Part shown: positions 1 through 5,814 of the stretch, piece after piece
How the letters are laid out: each line of letters opens with the position of its first letter
How positions within the stretch are numbered: position 1 is the stretch's first letter
NCBI GenBank assembly: GCA_018663165.1
Contig: JABJES010000004.1
Coordinates: forward strand, 1-11,359
DNA: 11,359 nt
Direction: 5' to 3'
Origin: Rhodospirillaceae bacterium
GTDB taxonomy: Bacteria; Pseudomonadota; Alphaproteobacteria; UBA11136
Notes under the pieces: generated by a model
Seen by the model: the letters and a program-made list of their open reading frames with translations, nothing else
What the model was told of the DNA's origin: nothing
The model's database searches: none
Translations under genes and position numbers: made by a program

Positions 1-416
1 CCTCGGGTGCCTTTCATCTGTCCAAGCCGTCCGATCTTCTGCCCGAGCTTCAGGGCCGCCTGCCGATCCGGGTTGAGCTCGACGCCCTGACCAGGGACGA
101 TTTCGTGCGTATTCTCACCGAGCCCGAAAACAGCCTCATCCGTCAATACGAAGCCCTGCTGGCGACGGAAGAATTTAACCTCACTTTCGCGACGCCAGCG
201 ATTGAGGAAATCGCCACCCTGGCCGCCCAGATCAACGACAATGTGGAGAATATCGGGGCCAGGCGTCTTCATACGGTGATGGAAAAACTGCTCGAGGAAA
301 TCAGCTTTACCGCCTGCGACAAATCCGGCCAAGCCATTGAAATCACGCCGGATTATGTGCGTGAACAGGTCGGTGAGCTGGCCAAAGACGCCGATCTGTC
401 ACGGTTTATTCTTTAG
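1..416 (+). CDS. hslU: HslU, ATPase subunit of the HslVU protease (3' part only)
   Basis: This is the C-terminal end of HslU (ClpY), the AAA+ unfoldase that feeds substrates to the HslV peptidase in the cytoplasm. The reading frame is open from base 3, so the gene begins before the window; 137 codons are visible. Family signatures seen are SGAFHLSKPSDLLPELQGRL (start of the C-terminal half), then VENIGARRLHTVMEKLLEEI with the sensor-2 arginines (GARR), and the invariant C-terminal DLSRFIL, which docks into HslV. The end is intact. hslV is expected just upstream, outside the window. The gene converges on the leftward genes that follow. No strong terminator follows; only short, weak inverted repeats lie between the stop and base 475. 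Confidence 0.97.
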   Translation, partial: SGAFHLSKPSDLLPELQGRLPIRVELDALTRDDFVRILTEPENSLIRQYEALLATEEFNLTFATPAIEEIATLAAQINDNVENIGARRLHTVMEKLLEEISFTACDKSGQAIEITPDYVREQVGELAKDADLSRFIL

Positions 417-459
417 GAACTTCGTTCCGAGAGACTTTTATCCCTCTTGTAAGGGAGGG

Positions 460-666
460 CTAGTCCTCTTGTATTTTTAAGACACCCGCTCGGGTTAAGT
501 CGTCTATTTCGCGTAAAATTAAATATTTGGCAACTTCGGTTGGTGTATTCCCGTACCCTGGTATTTTAGACAGCTTGATGAGTTGAGCATAAGCATCAGC
601 AGGTAGGCTTGGCTCAACCTTTCTGCTGGGTCGACTGTTCTTTGGTCTTCCGCGCTTGACTGCCAT
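460..666 (-). CDS. Small AT-hook / ribbon-helix-helix-like putative DNA-binding protein
   Basis: A 68-residue basic protein that I cannot assign to a named gene. Residues 4-9 (KRGRPK) resemble an AT-hook core, which binds the minor groove of AT-rich DNA. The rest, from about residue 17 (VEPSLPADAYAQLIKLSKIPGYG...TEVAKYLILREIDDL), has the layout of a ribbon-helix-helix (CopG/Arc-like) domain: a short strand, a helix, a turn and a second helix. It ends 43 bp after hslU on the opposite strand and is more AT-rich than its neighbours. The ATG at 666 has no good Shine-Dalgarno. A 6-bp inverted repeat (693-698 / 712-717) lies in its upstream region and could be an autoregulatory operator. The function as a small regulator is inferred; that it is a real gene is likely from the domain-like sequence. 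Confidence 0.65.
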   Translation of the reverse strand: MAVKRGRPKNSRPSRKVEPSLPADAYAQLIKLSKIPGYGNTPTEVAKYLILREIDDLTRAGVLKIQED

Positions 667-692
667 AAATCAACGTATCGCCTATTTTTTAA

Positions 693-717
693 CCTATAAC
701 AATCATCTATTTATAGG
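693..717. repeat. Inverted repeat upstream of the small DNA-binding gene
   Basis: CCTATA (693-698) and TATAGG (712-717) form a 6-bp inverted repeat with a 13-bp spacer, 27-51 bp upstream of the start at 666. On the minus strand it overlaps a -10-like TATAAA (715-710). Small ribbon-helix-helix proteins often bind such repeats at their own promoters, so an operator is possible. This is inference; a 6-bp repeat in AT-rich DNA can occur by chance. Confidence 0.3.
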
Positions 718-748
718 ATACTAAATGCTTGACTAATTTCGAATTTTT

Positions 749-763
749 CCCCAATATGTTGTG
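749..763. repeat. 15-bp direct-repeat copy of the NrdR-box-like motif
   Basis: Bases 749-763 match 986-1000 at 14 of 15 positions (shared core CAATATGTTGTG). The copy sits just past the tRNA terminator, so the two copies bracket the tRNA-Thr gene 237 bp apart. It may be a degenerate third operator, or the footprint of a duplication or insertion event. Confidence 0.5.
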
Positions 764-796
764 GCAATAAAGAAAAGGGCGGTCCGAAGACCGCCC
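764..796 (-). terminator. Rho-independent terminator of the tRNA-Thr gene
   Basis: Read on the minus strand this is a perfect 8-bp GC-rich stem (GGGCGGTC / GACCGCCC) closed by a UUCG tetraloop at 796-777, followed by TTTTCTTTATT. It lies 21 bp beyond the CCA end of the tRNA, where a terminator for that transcript would be expected. Confidence 0.9.
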
Positions 797-817
797 ATAG
801 CGTTTGTTTTAGTAAGG

Positions 818-895
818 TGGGGTGGACGACGGGGATCGGACCCGCAACCTCCCGATTACAAATCGGGTGCTCTCGCCAAATTGAGCTACGCCCAC
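818..895 (-). tRNA. tRNA-Thr, anticodon UGU
   Basis: The minus strand folds into a full cloverleaf. The acceptor is GTGGGCG / CGTCCAC with one G·U pair, and the D arm is GCTC / GAGC with GG in the loop. The anticodon stem is CCCGA / TCGGG with loop TTTGTAA, so the anticodon is TGT (bases 860-858), reading ACA codons. The variable loop has 5 nt, and the T stem is GCGGG / CCCGT. CCA is encoded (820-818). U8, A14, G18, G19, C56 and A58 are in place. Two positions are odd: the T loop is TCCGATC, with C at the normally invariant position 55, and the discriminator base 73 is C, where bacterial tRNA-Thr usually has A or U. A good terminator follows, which argues for expression. It may be a divergent or decaying copy. 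Confidence 0.85.
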
Positions 896-899
896 CACT

Positions 900-936
900 A
901 TGCCTCGCTCCTGCAAGAGCGAGGCATTTCTATTTT
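900..936 (+). terminator. Strong hairpin with T-rich tail directly 5' of the tRNA gene
   Basis: A perfect 11-bp stem (ATGCCTCGCTC 900-910 / GAGCGAGGCAT 917-927) with a 6-nt loop is followed on the plus strand by TTCTATTTT, the form of a rho-independent terminator. No plus-strand gene is read into it; upstream is only the antisense side of the tRNA. On the minus strand it ends 4 nt before the mature tRNA 5' end and would lie in the tRNA leader. It could block antisense transcription, or be left over from a lost gene. Confidence 0.6.
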
Positions 937-962
937 AGCGAGAACTCTCTCAACCCACAAGG

Positions 963-991
963 GTTATGAACAAATAATTTCAGAACCACAA
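963..991 (-). promoter_or_regulatory. Possible promoter for the tRNA-Thr transcript
   Basis: On the minus strand TTGTGG (991-986) and CATAAC (968-963) are separated by 17 bp, each a 4/6 or weaker match to the sigma-70 hexamers. It lies about 70 bp upstream of the tRNA 5' end. Its -35 overlaps the first NrdR-box-like palindrome. The call rests on spacing and position only. Confidence 0.35.
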
Positions 992-1022
992 TATGTTGTG
1001 ATTTTTCGCACAATATATTGTG
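987..1022. promoter_or_regulatory. Tandem NrdR-box-like operator
   Basis: Two 14-bp palindromes, CACAATATGTTGTG (987-1000) and the perfect CACAATATATTGTG (1009-1022), have centres 22 bp apart, about two helical turns. The second fits the NrdR box consensus known from the literature (acaCwAtATaTwGtgt). NrdR normally binds helically phased pairs of such boxes to repress ribonucleotide reductase genes. No nrd gene is near; the only possible target in the window is the leftward tRNA-Thr transcript. A competing reading is that the two copies pair as a 14-bp stem with an 8-nt loop just after the smr stop codon, acting as a weak transcript end, but no clear U-tract follows. Confidence 0.55.
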
Positions 1023-1034
1023 TCTTGCTTTCGC

Positions 1035-1610
1035 CTACCCGTCGCGGTTTCGTTTCAGCAACACATAGAGCGCCCCGTCGCCGCCGTCTTTCGGCTGGGC
1101 GGGGCAAAAGGACAGCACATGCGCCCGGTTCGACGGCGCGTTGAGCCAGCCCGGCACCGCCTCGCGGAGCACCCCCTTGCCGCGCCATCCCTTTTCCACC
1201 CCTTGCCGTTCGCCCTTGCCGGTGACAACGAGGAGACAGCGTTTACCCCCCGCCGCAGAGGCGCTGATAAAAGCATTGAGCTCACTGTGGGCACGGACTT
1301 GCTGGTGACCATGAAGATCGAGCACACCCTCAATCGCCATTTGCCCACGGCGAAATTTGTCGGCAGTGCGCCGGTCCATCGCAGTCAGGTCGCCGGGAGA
1401 AAGATCGGCCGGAGGGCGCGGCGGTTTGGCGGCAACAGGCGGCGAGGGCGGTCGGACAATCTTTGCCAGCGGCTTGGTCTTTTTGGTCTTTTTTTGGGGA
1501 GCCTCCTTAACCGCCGGTTTAGGCCGCCCGCTAAGCGGGGTAATGGTTCTGGTCACTGCTGACCAAAGATCACCATCCTCAACCCCGTCATCCTCCTCCA
1601 TGACAATCAC
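1035..1610 (-). CDS. Smr-domain protein
   Basis: A 191-residue protein with a C-terminal Smr (MutS2-related) domain. The LDLHG motif is at residues 97-101 and the TGKG motif at 130-133, followed by GKGVLRE and a conserved hydrophobic end. Smr domains bind or cleave nucleic acids (branched DNA, or mRNA at stalled ribosomes); the role of stand-alone alphaproteobacterial members is not settled. Residues 28-70 form a Lys/Pro/Ala-rich, probably disordered linker. The GTG start at 1610 overlaps the mltA stop as GTGA. An ATG three codons in (1601) has a better spaced G-rich ribosome site and is an alternative start. It is the last gene of the leftward tim44–mltA–smr operon and ends 12 bp from the NrdR-box-like palindromes. 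Confidence 0.9.
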   Translation of the reverse strand: MIVMEEDDGVEDGDLWSAVTRTITPLSGRPKPAVKEAPQKKTKKTKPLAKIVRPPSPPVAAKPPRPPADLSPGDLTAMDRRTADKFRRGQMAIEGVLDLHGHQQVRAHSELNAFISASAAGGKRCLLVVTGKGERQGVEKGWRGKGVLREAVPGWLNAPSNRAHVLSFCPAQPKDGGDGALYVLLKRNRDG

Positions 1611-2932
1611 CCCCCCGCACCGACCTGCGCCAGATCGCGCCCGGCGATGGATTTGGGCAGCAACAAATAATAGCGCCCCCGTGCATTCATCCGCCCTGCC
1701 TGGGCTTCGGCTTTGCCACCAAAACCAAAAAAGATGTCGCCGCGTACCGGCCCCTTGATGGCACCGCCGGTATCCTGGGCAACGACGAGGCGGCGCAAAG
1801 AACGCTCAACGTCCAGCGGGTCTTTGGTATCAAGCCACAGGGGGATGCCCAGCGGCAGAAAAAGGCGATCAACCGCAAGGCTGCGCCCCGGCGTCAACGG
1901 CACGCCTTGAGCGCCAATGGGTCCGGTTGGCGCACCGGTCCCGCCATTTGCTGGCGGAGTCAGTTCCTGGAAAAAAACGTAGGACGGATTTTCTTCCAAA
2001 AGGGCTGTCGCCTCGTCTGGATGGGCGCGCAACCAGGCGCGGATCGTTTGCAGGGAAACCGCATCCTTTTCCATTGCCCCACGCTTGATCAATCGACGGC
2101 CGATGGAAACGTAATCATGGCCGTTCTGAGCCGCATAACCGACCCGCAGAACAGACCCGTCCTCCAGCACGATCCGGCCCGATCCCTGAACATGGAGAAA
2201 AAAAGCATCGACCGGATCATCAACCCAGACCAGCTCAAGACCTTGTTCACGCAAAGCCCCGTCATTGATCTCGGCCCGCGATGCAAAAGGCAAAAGGCGG
2301 CGTCCCTGCAACCGGCCGGCTAAGCGCTGGCCCCGCCATTCCTCACGAAAAAGACCGAGATCGACACTGACCAGATCGGCGGGCCGACGATAGAGCGGTA
2401 CCGGAAAATCAGGCGAATATGTATGGGAACCGCGCAATTCCGGCTCAAAATAGCCGGTGAAAAGCCCCTCTGTCTGGTCGTTATTGGCCGCCAGATAGGG
2501 CGTAAACCAGGTCTCAAAGAAGGTTTTTGCCGCCGCTTCATTCCCCGGCTCAACCAATTGGGCCGCCATACAGGGTTGCCGCCAATCACCCACAGAGCCA
2601 AAATATTGGCGGTATGCCTCGACATTACCGCCCTTATTGGTCACCGGCTGATCGTCTTTCTTCTTTAAGATCGTGCCGCAGGCAGTGAGAAACGCCGGCA
2701 GAGCCGCTGCCAGCGTGTCATCCTGCCAGCCGGGAAGGGCCTGAAACGTTGTTTGCGTTAAGGTAAGCTGATCTTCTGCAGGCGGCGGCGCGGGACAAGC
2801 GGTAAGGAAAAACGCCGCCAAGAGAACCAGGGCCGGACTAATGCGGGCGGGAAAGGGTCGGGCGGGAAAGGGCCGCTCTCGGCCCGATATCTTCTTTAAG
2901 TCCGTTTTCGCACCTGCCGGTTGCCCCATCAT
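1607..2932 (-). CDS. mltA: MltA, membrane-bound lytic murein transglycosylase A
   Basis: A lytic transglycosylase that cleaves the MurNAc-GlcNAc bond of peptidoglycan to give 1,6-anhydro ends. The N-terminus is a lipoprotein signal: hydrophobic LVLLAAFFLTAC with lipobox Cys 46, so a lipid-anchored periplasmic protein is expected. The MltA domain is seen in GLFTGYFEPELRGS and VPLYRRPADLV, and in FFLHVQGSGRI. The C-terminal 3D (double-psi barrel) domain is seen in VVAQDTGGAIKG...RGDIFFG at about residues 383-403, which contains the conserved aspartates of the active site. I chose the ATG at 2932, 4 bp after the tim44 stop. The longer frame starts with TTG at 3001 and would overlap tim44 by 65 bp. 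The region before the signal peptide is long and holds a tandem repeat giving RPFPARPFPAR, so the exact start remains uncertain. Confidence 0.93.
   Translation of the reverse strand: MMGQPAGAKTDLKKISGRERPFPARPFPARISPALVLLAAFFLTACPAPPPAEDQLTLTQTTFQALPGWQDDTLAAALPAFLTACGTILKKKDDQPVTNKGGNVEAYRQYFGSVGDWRQPCMAAQLVEPGNEAAAKTFFETWFTPYLAANNDQTEGLFTGYFEPELRGSHTYSPDFPVPLYRRPADLVSVDLGLFREEWRGQRLAGRLQGRRLLPFASRAEINDGALREQGLELVWVDDPVDAFFLHVQGSGRIVLEDGSVLRVGYAAQNGHDYVSIGRRLIKRGAMEKDAVSLQTIRAWLRAHPDEATALLEENPSYVFFQELTPPANGGTGAPTGPIGAQGVPLTPGRSLAVDRLFLPLGIPLWLDTKDPLDVERSLRRLVVAQDTGGAIKGPVRGDIFFGFGGKAEAQAGRMNARGRYYLLLPKSIAGRDLAQVGAGG
2844..2873. repeat. 15-bp tandem repeat in the mltA leader
   Basis: Two adjacent 15-bp units (2844-2858 and 2859-2873), identical but for the last base, encode the repeated PFPAR-type residues just before the hydrophobic core of the MltA lipoprotein signal. 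The unit length keeps the frame. It looks like a recent slippage duplication. Confidence 0.8.
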
Positions 2933-2936
2933 CGGT

Positions 2937-3677
2937 TCAATTAGGACTGTTGGTCGCCTGTAAGGTCCAGTTTGGATCACGTGACCGGGTATCCCGGCCA
3001 AAGGTCCAGAGATCGATTACCTGGGTGATATGATCGACATCGCCGCCGATAACTTCACCTTCCGCATCCCGGGTAACGTTAACCTGTTCAGAGGTGAATT
3101 TAATCGTCACAACCGCCACATCGCCTTCGATCCCGGCTTCGATAATTTCGCCTTCCTTGATCCCGATCAGAGTCGTTTCCTGAACCTCACCCGCCTCCTG
3201 GCGCGCCTTCAGAGCGGCGGAAAAATCGTCAAAAACATCATCGCTAAGCAGCGAACCCAGAACCTTGTCATCACCTGCAGCAAAAGCAGCAACGATCATC
3301 TCAAAAGCACTGGCCGCACCGTGCAGAAGATCATTGGCATGAAAGCCGGGATCAAGCGTGCGGATTTCATCAAAACCGGCCCGCAAACTGTCACTTGCCT
3401 CAATCTTTTCTGTCAGGGATGCGCTTTCAGACGCTGATGCAGCGTCGTCCAAATCGGCTTTGACCTTACCTTTCGTCTCAAGCAAGGGAATAACATTGTC
3501 ACCCGTATCGCCTTTTTCCGCCCCAGGTTCTTCATGCGCATCACGGTTGAAAATATCTTCAGGGGGATGTTTCTCATGACCAGTGCGGCGTCCAAGCACG
3601 TTGCGCAGGCGCAGGATCAGAAAGACCGCGACCAGGGCGAAAAAAATAATATCAATGAAGGGAAAGCCTTCGTTCAT
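2937..3677 (-). CDS. Tim44/TimA-like domain membrane-anchored protein
   Basis: A 246-residue protein with one N-terminal membrane segment (about residues 7-24, IDIIFFALVAVFLILRLR), then a charged linker (about 30-90), and a Tim44-like domain (about 95-240). Domain features are the start around DPGFHANDLLHGAASAFEMIVAAFAAGD and a later part ending in DLWTFGRDTRSRDPNWTLQAT, typical of this fold. The relative in mitochondria is the Tim44 subunit of the import motor; bacterial TimA-like proteins are membrane-attached, and their partners are poorly defined. The ATG at 3677 is preceded by a good ribosome site (AGGTGAGG, 10 nt away). It heads the leftward operon with mltA and smr and is divergent from fxsA. 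Confidence 0.88.
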   Translation of the reverse strand: MNEGFPFIDIIFFALVAVFLILRLRNVLGRRTGHEKHPPEDIFNRDAHEEPGAEKGDTGDNVIPLLETKGKVKADLDDAASASESASLTEKIEASDSLRAGFDEIRTLDPGFHANDLLHGAASAFEMIVAAFAAGDDKVLGSLLSDDVFDDFSAALKARQEAGEVQETTLIGIKEGEIIEAGIEGDVAVVTIKFTSEQVNVTRDAEGEVIGGDVDHITQVIDLWTFGRDTRSRDPNWTLQATNSPN

Positions 3678-3724
3678 GTATAAACAGCCTCACCTAAAAA
3701 AACGCTGCAAAAAATAGAAAACAC

Positions 3725-3760
3725 CGCGTCAGTGCGACAAACTATTTTTTGGCAAAGTCC
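3725..3760 (-). promoter_or_regulatory. Possible promoter of the tim44–mltA–smr operon
   Basis: On the minus strand a TTGTCG followed 18 bp later by TATTTT lies within about 75 bp of the Tim44-like start. Both hexamers match the sigma-70 consensus at 4 of 6 bases. Position in the divergent gap supports it; the sequence match alone is weak. Confidence 0.3.
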
Positions 3761-3777
3761 GCAAAAAAATGTATCAC
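3749..3777 (+). promoter_or_regulatory. Possible promoter of fxsA
   Basis: TTGGCA (3749-3754), a 17-bp spacer with an A7 run, then TATCAC (3772-3777), about 43 bp before the fxsA ATG. The match is 5/6 at -35 and 4/6 at -10. No other good candidate was seen in this gap. Confidence 0.4.
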
Positions 3778-3819
3778 TTCACCCGTATTAGATAAGCCTT
3801 TGTCTCGGGAAAAGCAAAC

Positions 3820-4359
3820 ATGGCCCCCTTTATTCTCCTCATTATCCTCGCCGTCCCGGCAATTGAAATTTACCTGTTCATCGAAATCGGCGGGGAAATT
3901 GGATTCTGGCCAACCCTCGGACTGATCATCCTGAGCGCCTCCATTGGGCTGACCCTGCTGCGTCATCAAGGATTCGCCACCCTGAACCGTCTAAATGAAA
4001 GCCTGGAGAACAAGGTCTTTCCAGGAGTCGAGCTTTTCGAAACTCTCTGTCTGCTCTGTGCCGGATTGTTGCTGCTGATCCCCGGCTTTTTAACCGATAC
4101 CATCGGCTTGTTGCTGTTCCTGCCCCCCCTTCGAATGGTTTTGCGACGCTTTCTCGGCCACCGTCTGGCCGCCTCGGGCGCGGTTCACGGCCAGGGAGCC
4201 GACCCGTTCGGCCCCGACCCGGCAAAAGACGGCCATAGCCGTGGCACAAGAGGCCCGATTATTGAAGGCGAGTATCAAAACCTCGACGAAAAGCAAGAAG
4301 AACAAGAAATCCATGCCATTCTAAACGACCCGGATAATGACCAAAATGAGCGCCCCTGA
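3820..4359 (+). CDS. fxsA: FxsA family inner-membrane protein
   Basis: A 179-residue integral membrane protein. Hydrophobic segments are at about residues 3-20 (FILLIILAVPAIEIYLFIEI), 28-46 (FWPTLGLIILSASIGLTLL) and 76-105 (LCLLCAGLLLLIPGFLTDTIGLLLFLPPLR). The second is followed by the family's RHQG motif and the third contains the conserved PGFLTD. The tail from about residue 113 is hydrophilic and ends in an acidic Glu/Gln-rich stretch. E. coli FxsA over-production relieves F-plasmid exclusion of phage T7; the normal cell function is unknown. The start lies beyond a weak GGGAAAAG ribosome site. The gene is divergent from the Tim44-like gene and 152 bp ahead of secB. Confidence 0.92.
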   Translation: MAPFILLIILAVPAIEIYLFIEIGGEIGFWPTLGLIILSASIGLTLLRHQGFATLNRLNESLENKVFPGVELFETLCLLCAGLLLLIPGFLTDTIGLLLFLPPLRMVLRRFLGHRLAASGAVHGQGADPFGPDPAKDGHSRGTRGPIIEGEYQNLDEKQEEQEIHAILNDPDNDQNERP

Positions 4360-4378
4360 ACCACACATCCATACAGCC

Positions 4379-4400
4379 GTTATACTGTCGTTATAATGTC
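4379..4400 (+). promoter_or_regulatory. 11-bp tandem repeat containing a consensus -10 (TATAAT) upstream of secB
   Basis: GTTATACTGTC (4379-4389) and GTTATAATGTC (4390-4400) are adjacent and differ at one base, giving two -10-like hexamers one helical turn apart. The second contains a perfect TATAAT (4392-4397). No good -35 stands 16-18 bp upstream. This is the best promoter candidate for secB, about 110 bp ahead of its ATG. It could also be a regulator site. Confidence 0.4.
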
Positions 4401-4511
4401 CGCAAGGTTGTCAGCCCCGCTGTTCCATGGTAGCCAGCCCTTGTCTGAATTTTCCCGCCCATCGGGTCGAGAACAGAGTACCAGGGCACAGTTTCAGGAG
4501 TTTATAAATCG

Positions 4512-5048
4512 ATGAGCGACAACAGCGATAACACCGGCCCCGAAGACGGCAACGGATCAGAAGCGGCTCCGGATTCTCCTGCCACCCCGCAGACAATGCC
4601 CGGCGGGCCCTTTATCATTCGCAATCAATATTTAAAGGATCTTTCCTTTGAAAACCCCAACGCACCAGAAGTGCTGGTATCGTTGAAAGCCGCGCCCAGT
4701 GTGGAGGTTGATATCAATCTTAACGTCAATCCCATGCCCGATATCGACGAGCGCACCTTTGAGGTTGAAATGCGGCTTCGCGTCGAGGCCAAAGCAGAAG
4801 AAAAACCTGCTTTTATCTGTGAGCTGACCTATGCCGGACTGTTTTCCATCGGCCAGGTACCCGAGGATGCCGTCAGGCCACTCCTGCTGATCGAATGTCC
4901 CCGTATGCTGTTTCCCTTTGCCCGTGCCATTCTCGGCAACGCCACCCGCGATGGCGGCTATCCCCCATTGATGCTGCAGCCGATCGATTTTGCCGAGTTT
5001 TATGCACGCAATATGGCCCCCATACCGGAGCCTGCCGGCAACGCCTAA
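4512..5048 (+). CDS. secB: SecB, protein-export chaperone
   Basis: A cytoplasmic tetrameric chaperone that keeps precursor proteins unfolded and hands them to SecA for export. The 178-residue sequence has a flexible acidic N-terminus (residues 1-30), then the SecB core: PFIIRNQYLKDLSFENPNAP, the beta-sheet run VSVEVDINLNV-type region, FICELTYAGLFSIG, and LLIECPRMLFPFARAILGNATRDGGYPPLMLQPIDFAEFY. The length is usual for alphaproteobacterial SecB. An AGGAG ribosome site stands 11 nt before the ATG. The gene is convergent with dnaQ, with only 8 bp between the two stop codons, so the two transcripts probably overlap. Confidence 0.98.
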   Translation: MSDNSDNTGPEDGNGSEAAPDSPATPQTMPGGPFIIRNQYLKDLSFENPNAPEVLVSLKAAPSVEVDINLNVNPMPDIDERTFEVEMRLRVEAKAEEKPAFICELTYAGLFSIGQVPEDAVRPLLLIECPRMLFPFARAILGNATRDGGYPPLMLQPIDFAEFYARNMAPIPEPAGNA

Positions 5049-5056
5049 AGCTGAAT

Positions 5057-5776
5057 TCAGCCGGTCGTCCAGAGCGGCGACTTTAATAATTCCAGCATTG
5101 CCTTGTGGCGGACCTCTTCTTCCGCGCTCGGTCCGTGGGGCCGAGGGGTCCGGGCCGATGCCCGGCCTTCCAAAGACGGCGCCGAGCCTGCCGCCCCGGC
5201 ACCTGATGTTGCCTCACCGGCACCTCCCCCACTCTGGGCTTCTGCCGCCAGAACCAAACCGTGCTGACGGCCGCCGATCAGCTCAAGATAAACTTGCGAT
5301 AAAAGATGGGAATCAATCAAGGCACCGTGCTTGTCCCGGCTGCTCGTATCAATTTCGAAACGACGGCACAGGGCGTCAAGGCTGGCCGACGCGCCGGGAA
5401 ATTTACGGCGCGCCATTTCCAGCGTATCAATCGCCCGCGCCATCGGCAGGATTTCGCGACCACAGGCTTTAAGCTCGGCATTGATAAACTTCATGTCAAA
5501 GCCGGCGTTATGAATGATCAGGGGGTCTGAGCCGATGAAGCCGAGAAAATCATCAATGCTGGCGGCAAAAATATCGTAGTCAGACAAAAATTTAGCCGAA
5601 AGTCCGTGCACTTTTTCAGCACCCGGCGGCATATCACGCTGGGGATTTATATAGCGGTGAAATTCTTCACCTGAGGGCATGTGATCGATCAACTCGATAC
5701 AGCCGATCTCAACAATCTTGTCGCCGTTCGCCGGATCAAGTCCGGTGGTTTCCGTATCGAGAACGATTTCGCGCAT
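5057..5776 (-). CDS. dnaQ: DnaQ, DNA polymerase III epsilon subunit (3'-5' proofreading exonuclease)
   Basis: A DEDDh exonuclease that removes misincorporated bases during replication. In the 239-residue form the catalytic residues are D7 and E9 (DTETTG, ExoI), D94 (HNAGFD, ExoII), and H150 with D155 (HGALIDSHLL, ExoIII). A Gly/Ala/Ser/Pro-rich linker (about residues 175-215) leads to the C-terminal tail RHKAMLELLKSPLW, the segment that binds the polymerase alpha subunit. I chose the ATG at 5776, which has an AAAAGGG ribosome site and starts directly at the exonuclease fold; the longer frame begins with TTG at 5800. It is the last gene of the ppsR–maf–aroE–coaE–dnaQ operon, 38 bp after coaE. 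Confidence 0.97.
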   Translation of the reverse strand: MREIVLDTETTGLDPANGDKIVEIGCIELIDHMPSGEEFHRYINPQRDMPPGAEKVHGLSAKFLSDYDIFAASIDDFLGFIGSDPLIIHNAGFDMKFINAELKACGREILPMARAIDTLEMARRKFPGASASLDALCRRFEIDTSSRDKHGALIDSHLLSQVYLELIGGRQHGLVLAAEAQSGGGAGEATSGAGAAGSAPSLEGRASARTPRPHGPSAEEEVRHKAMLELLKSPLWTTG

Positions 5777-5814
5777 CAACGGCCCTTTTCTAAAACACAA
5801 ATCCGGCGACTGCT

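Noticed and set aside
416..475. hslU terminator
   Set aside because: Short inverted repeats (GGAAC/GTTCC, TCCCT/AGGGA, GAGG/CCTC) and a 9-bp direct repeat CCTCTTGTA are present, but the stems are only 4-5 bp; too weak to call.
761..1144. Plus-strand open frame of 127 codons across the tRNA region
   Set aside because: It runs antisense through the tRNA, both hairpins and the NrdR-like boxes; the product is Arg-rich and resembles no family.
1020..1562. Plus-strand open frame of 180 codons
   Set aside because: It is the antisense shadow of the Smr-domain gene; the product is Arg/Gly-rich without domain features.
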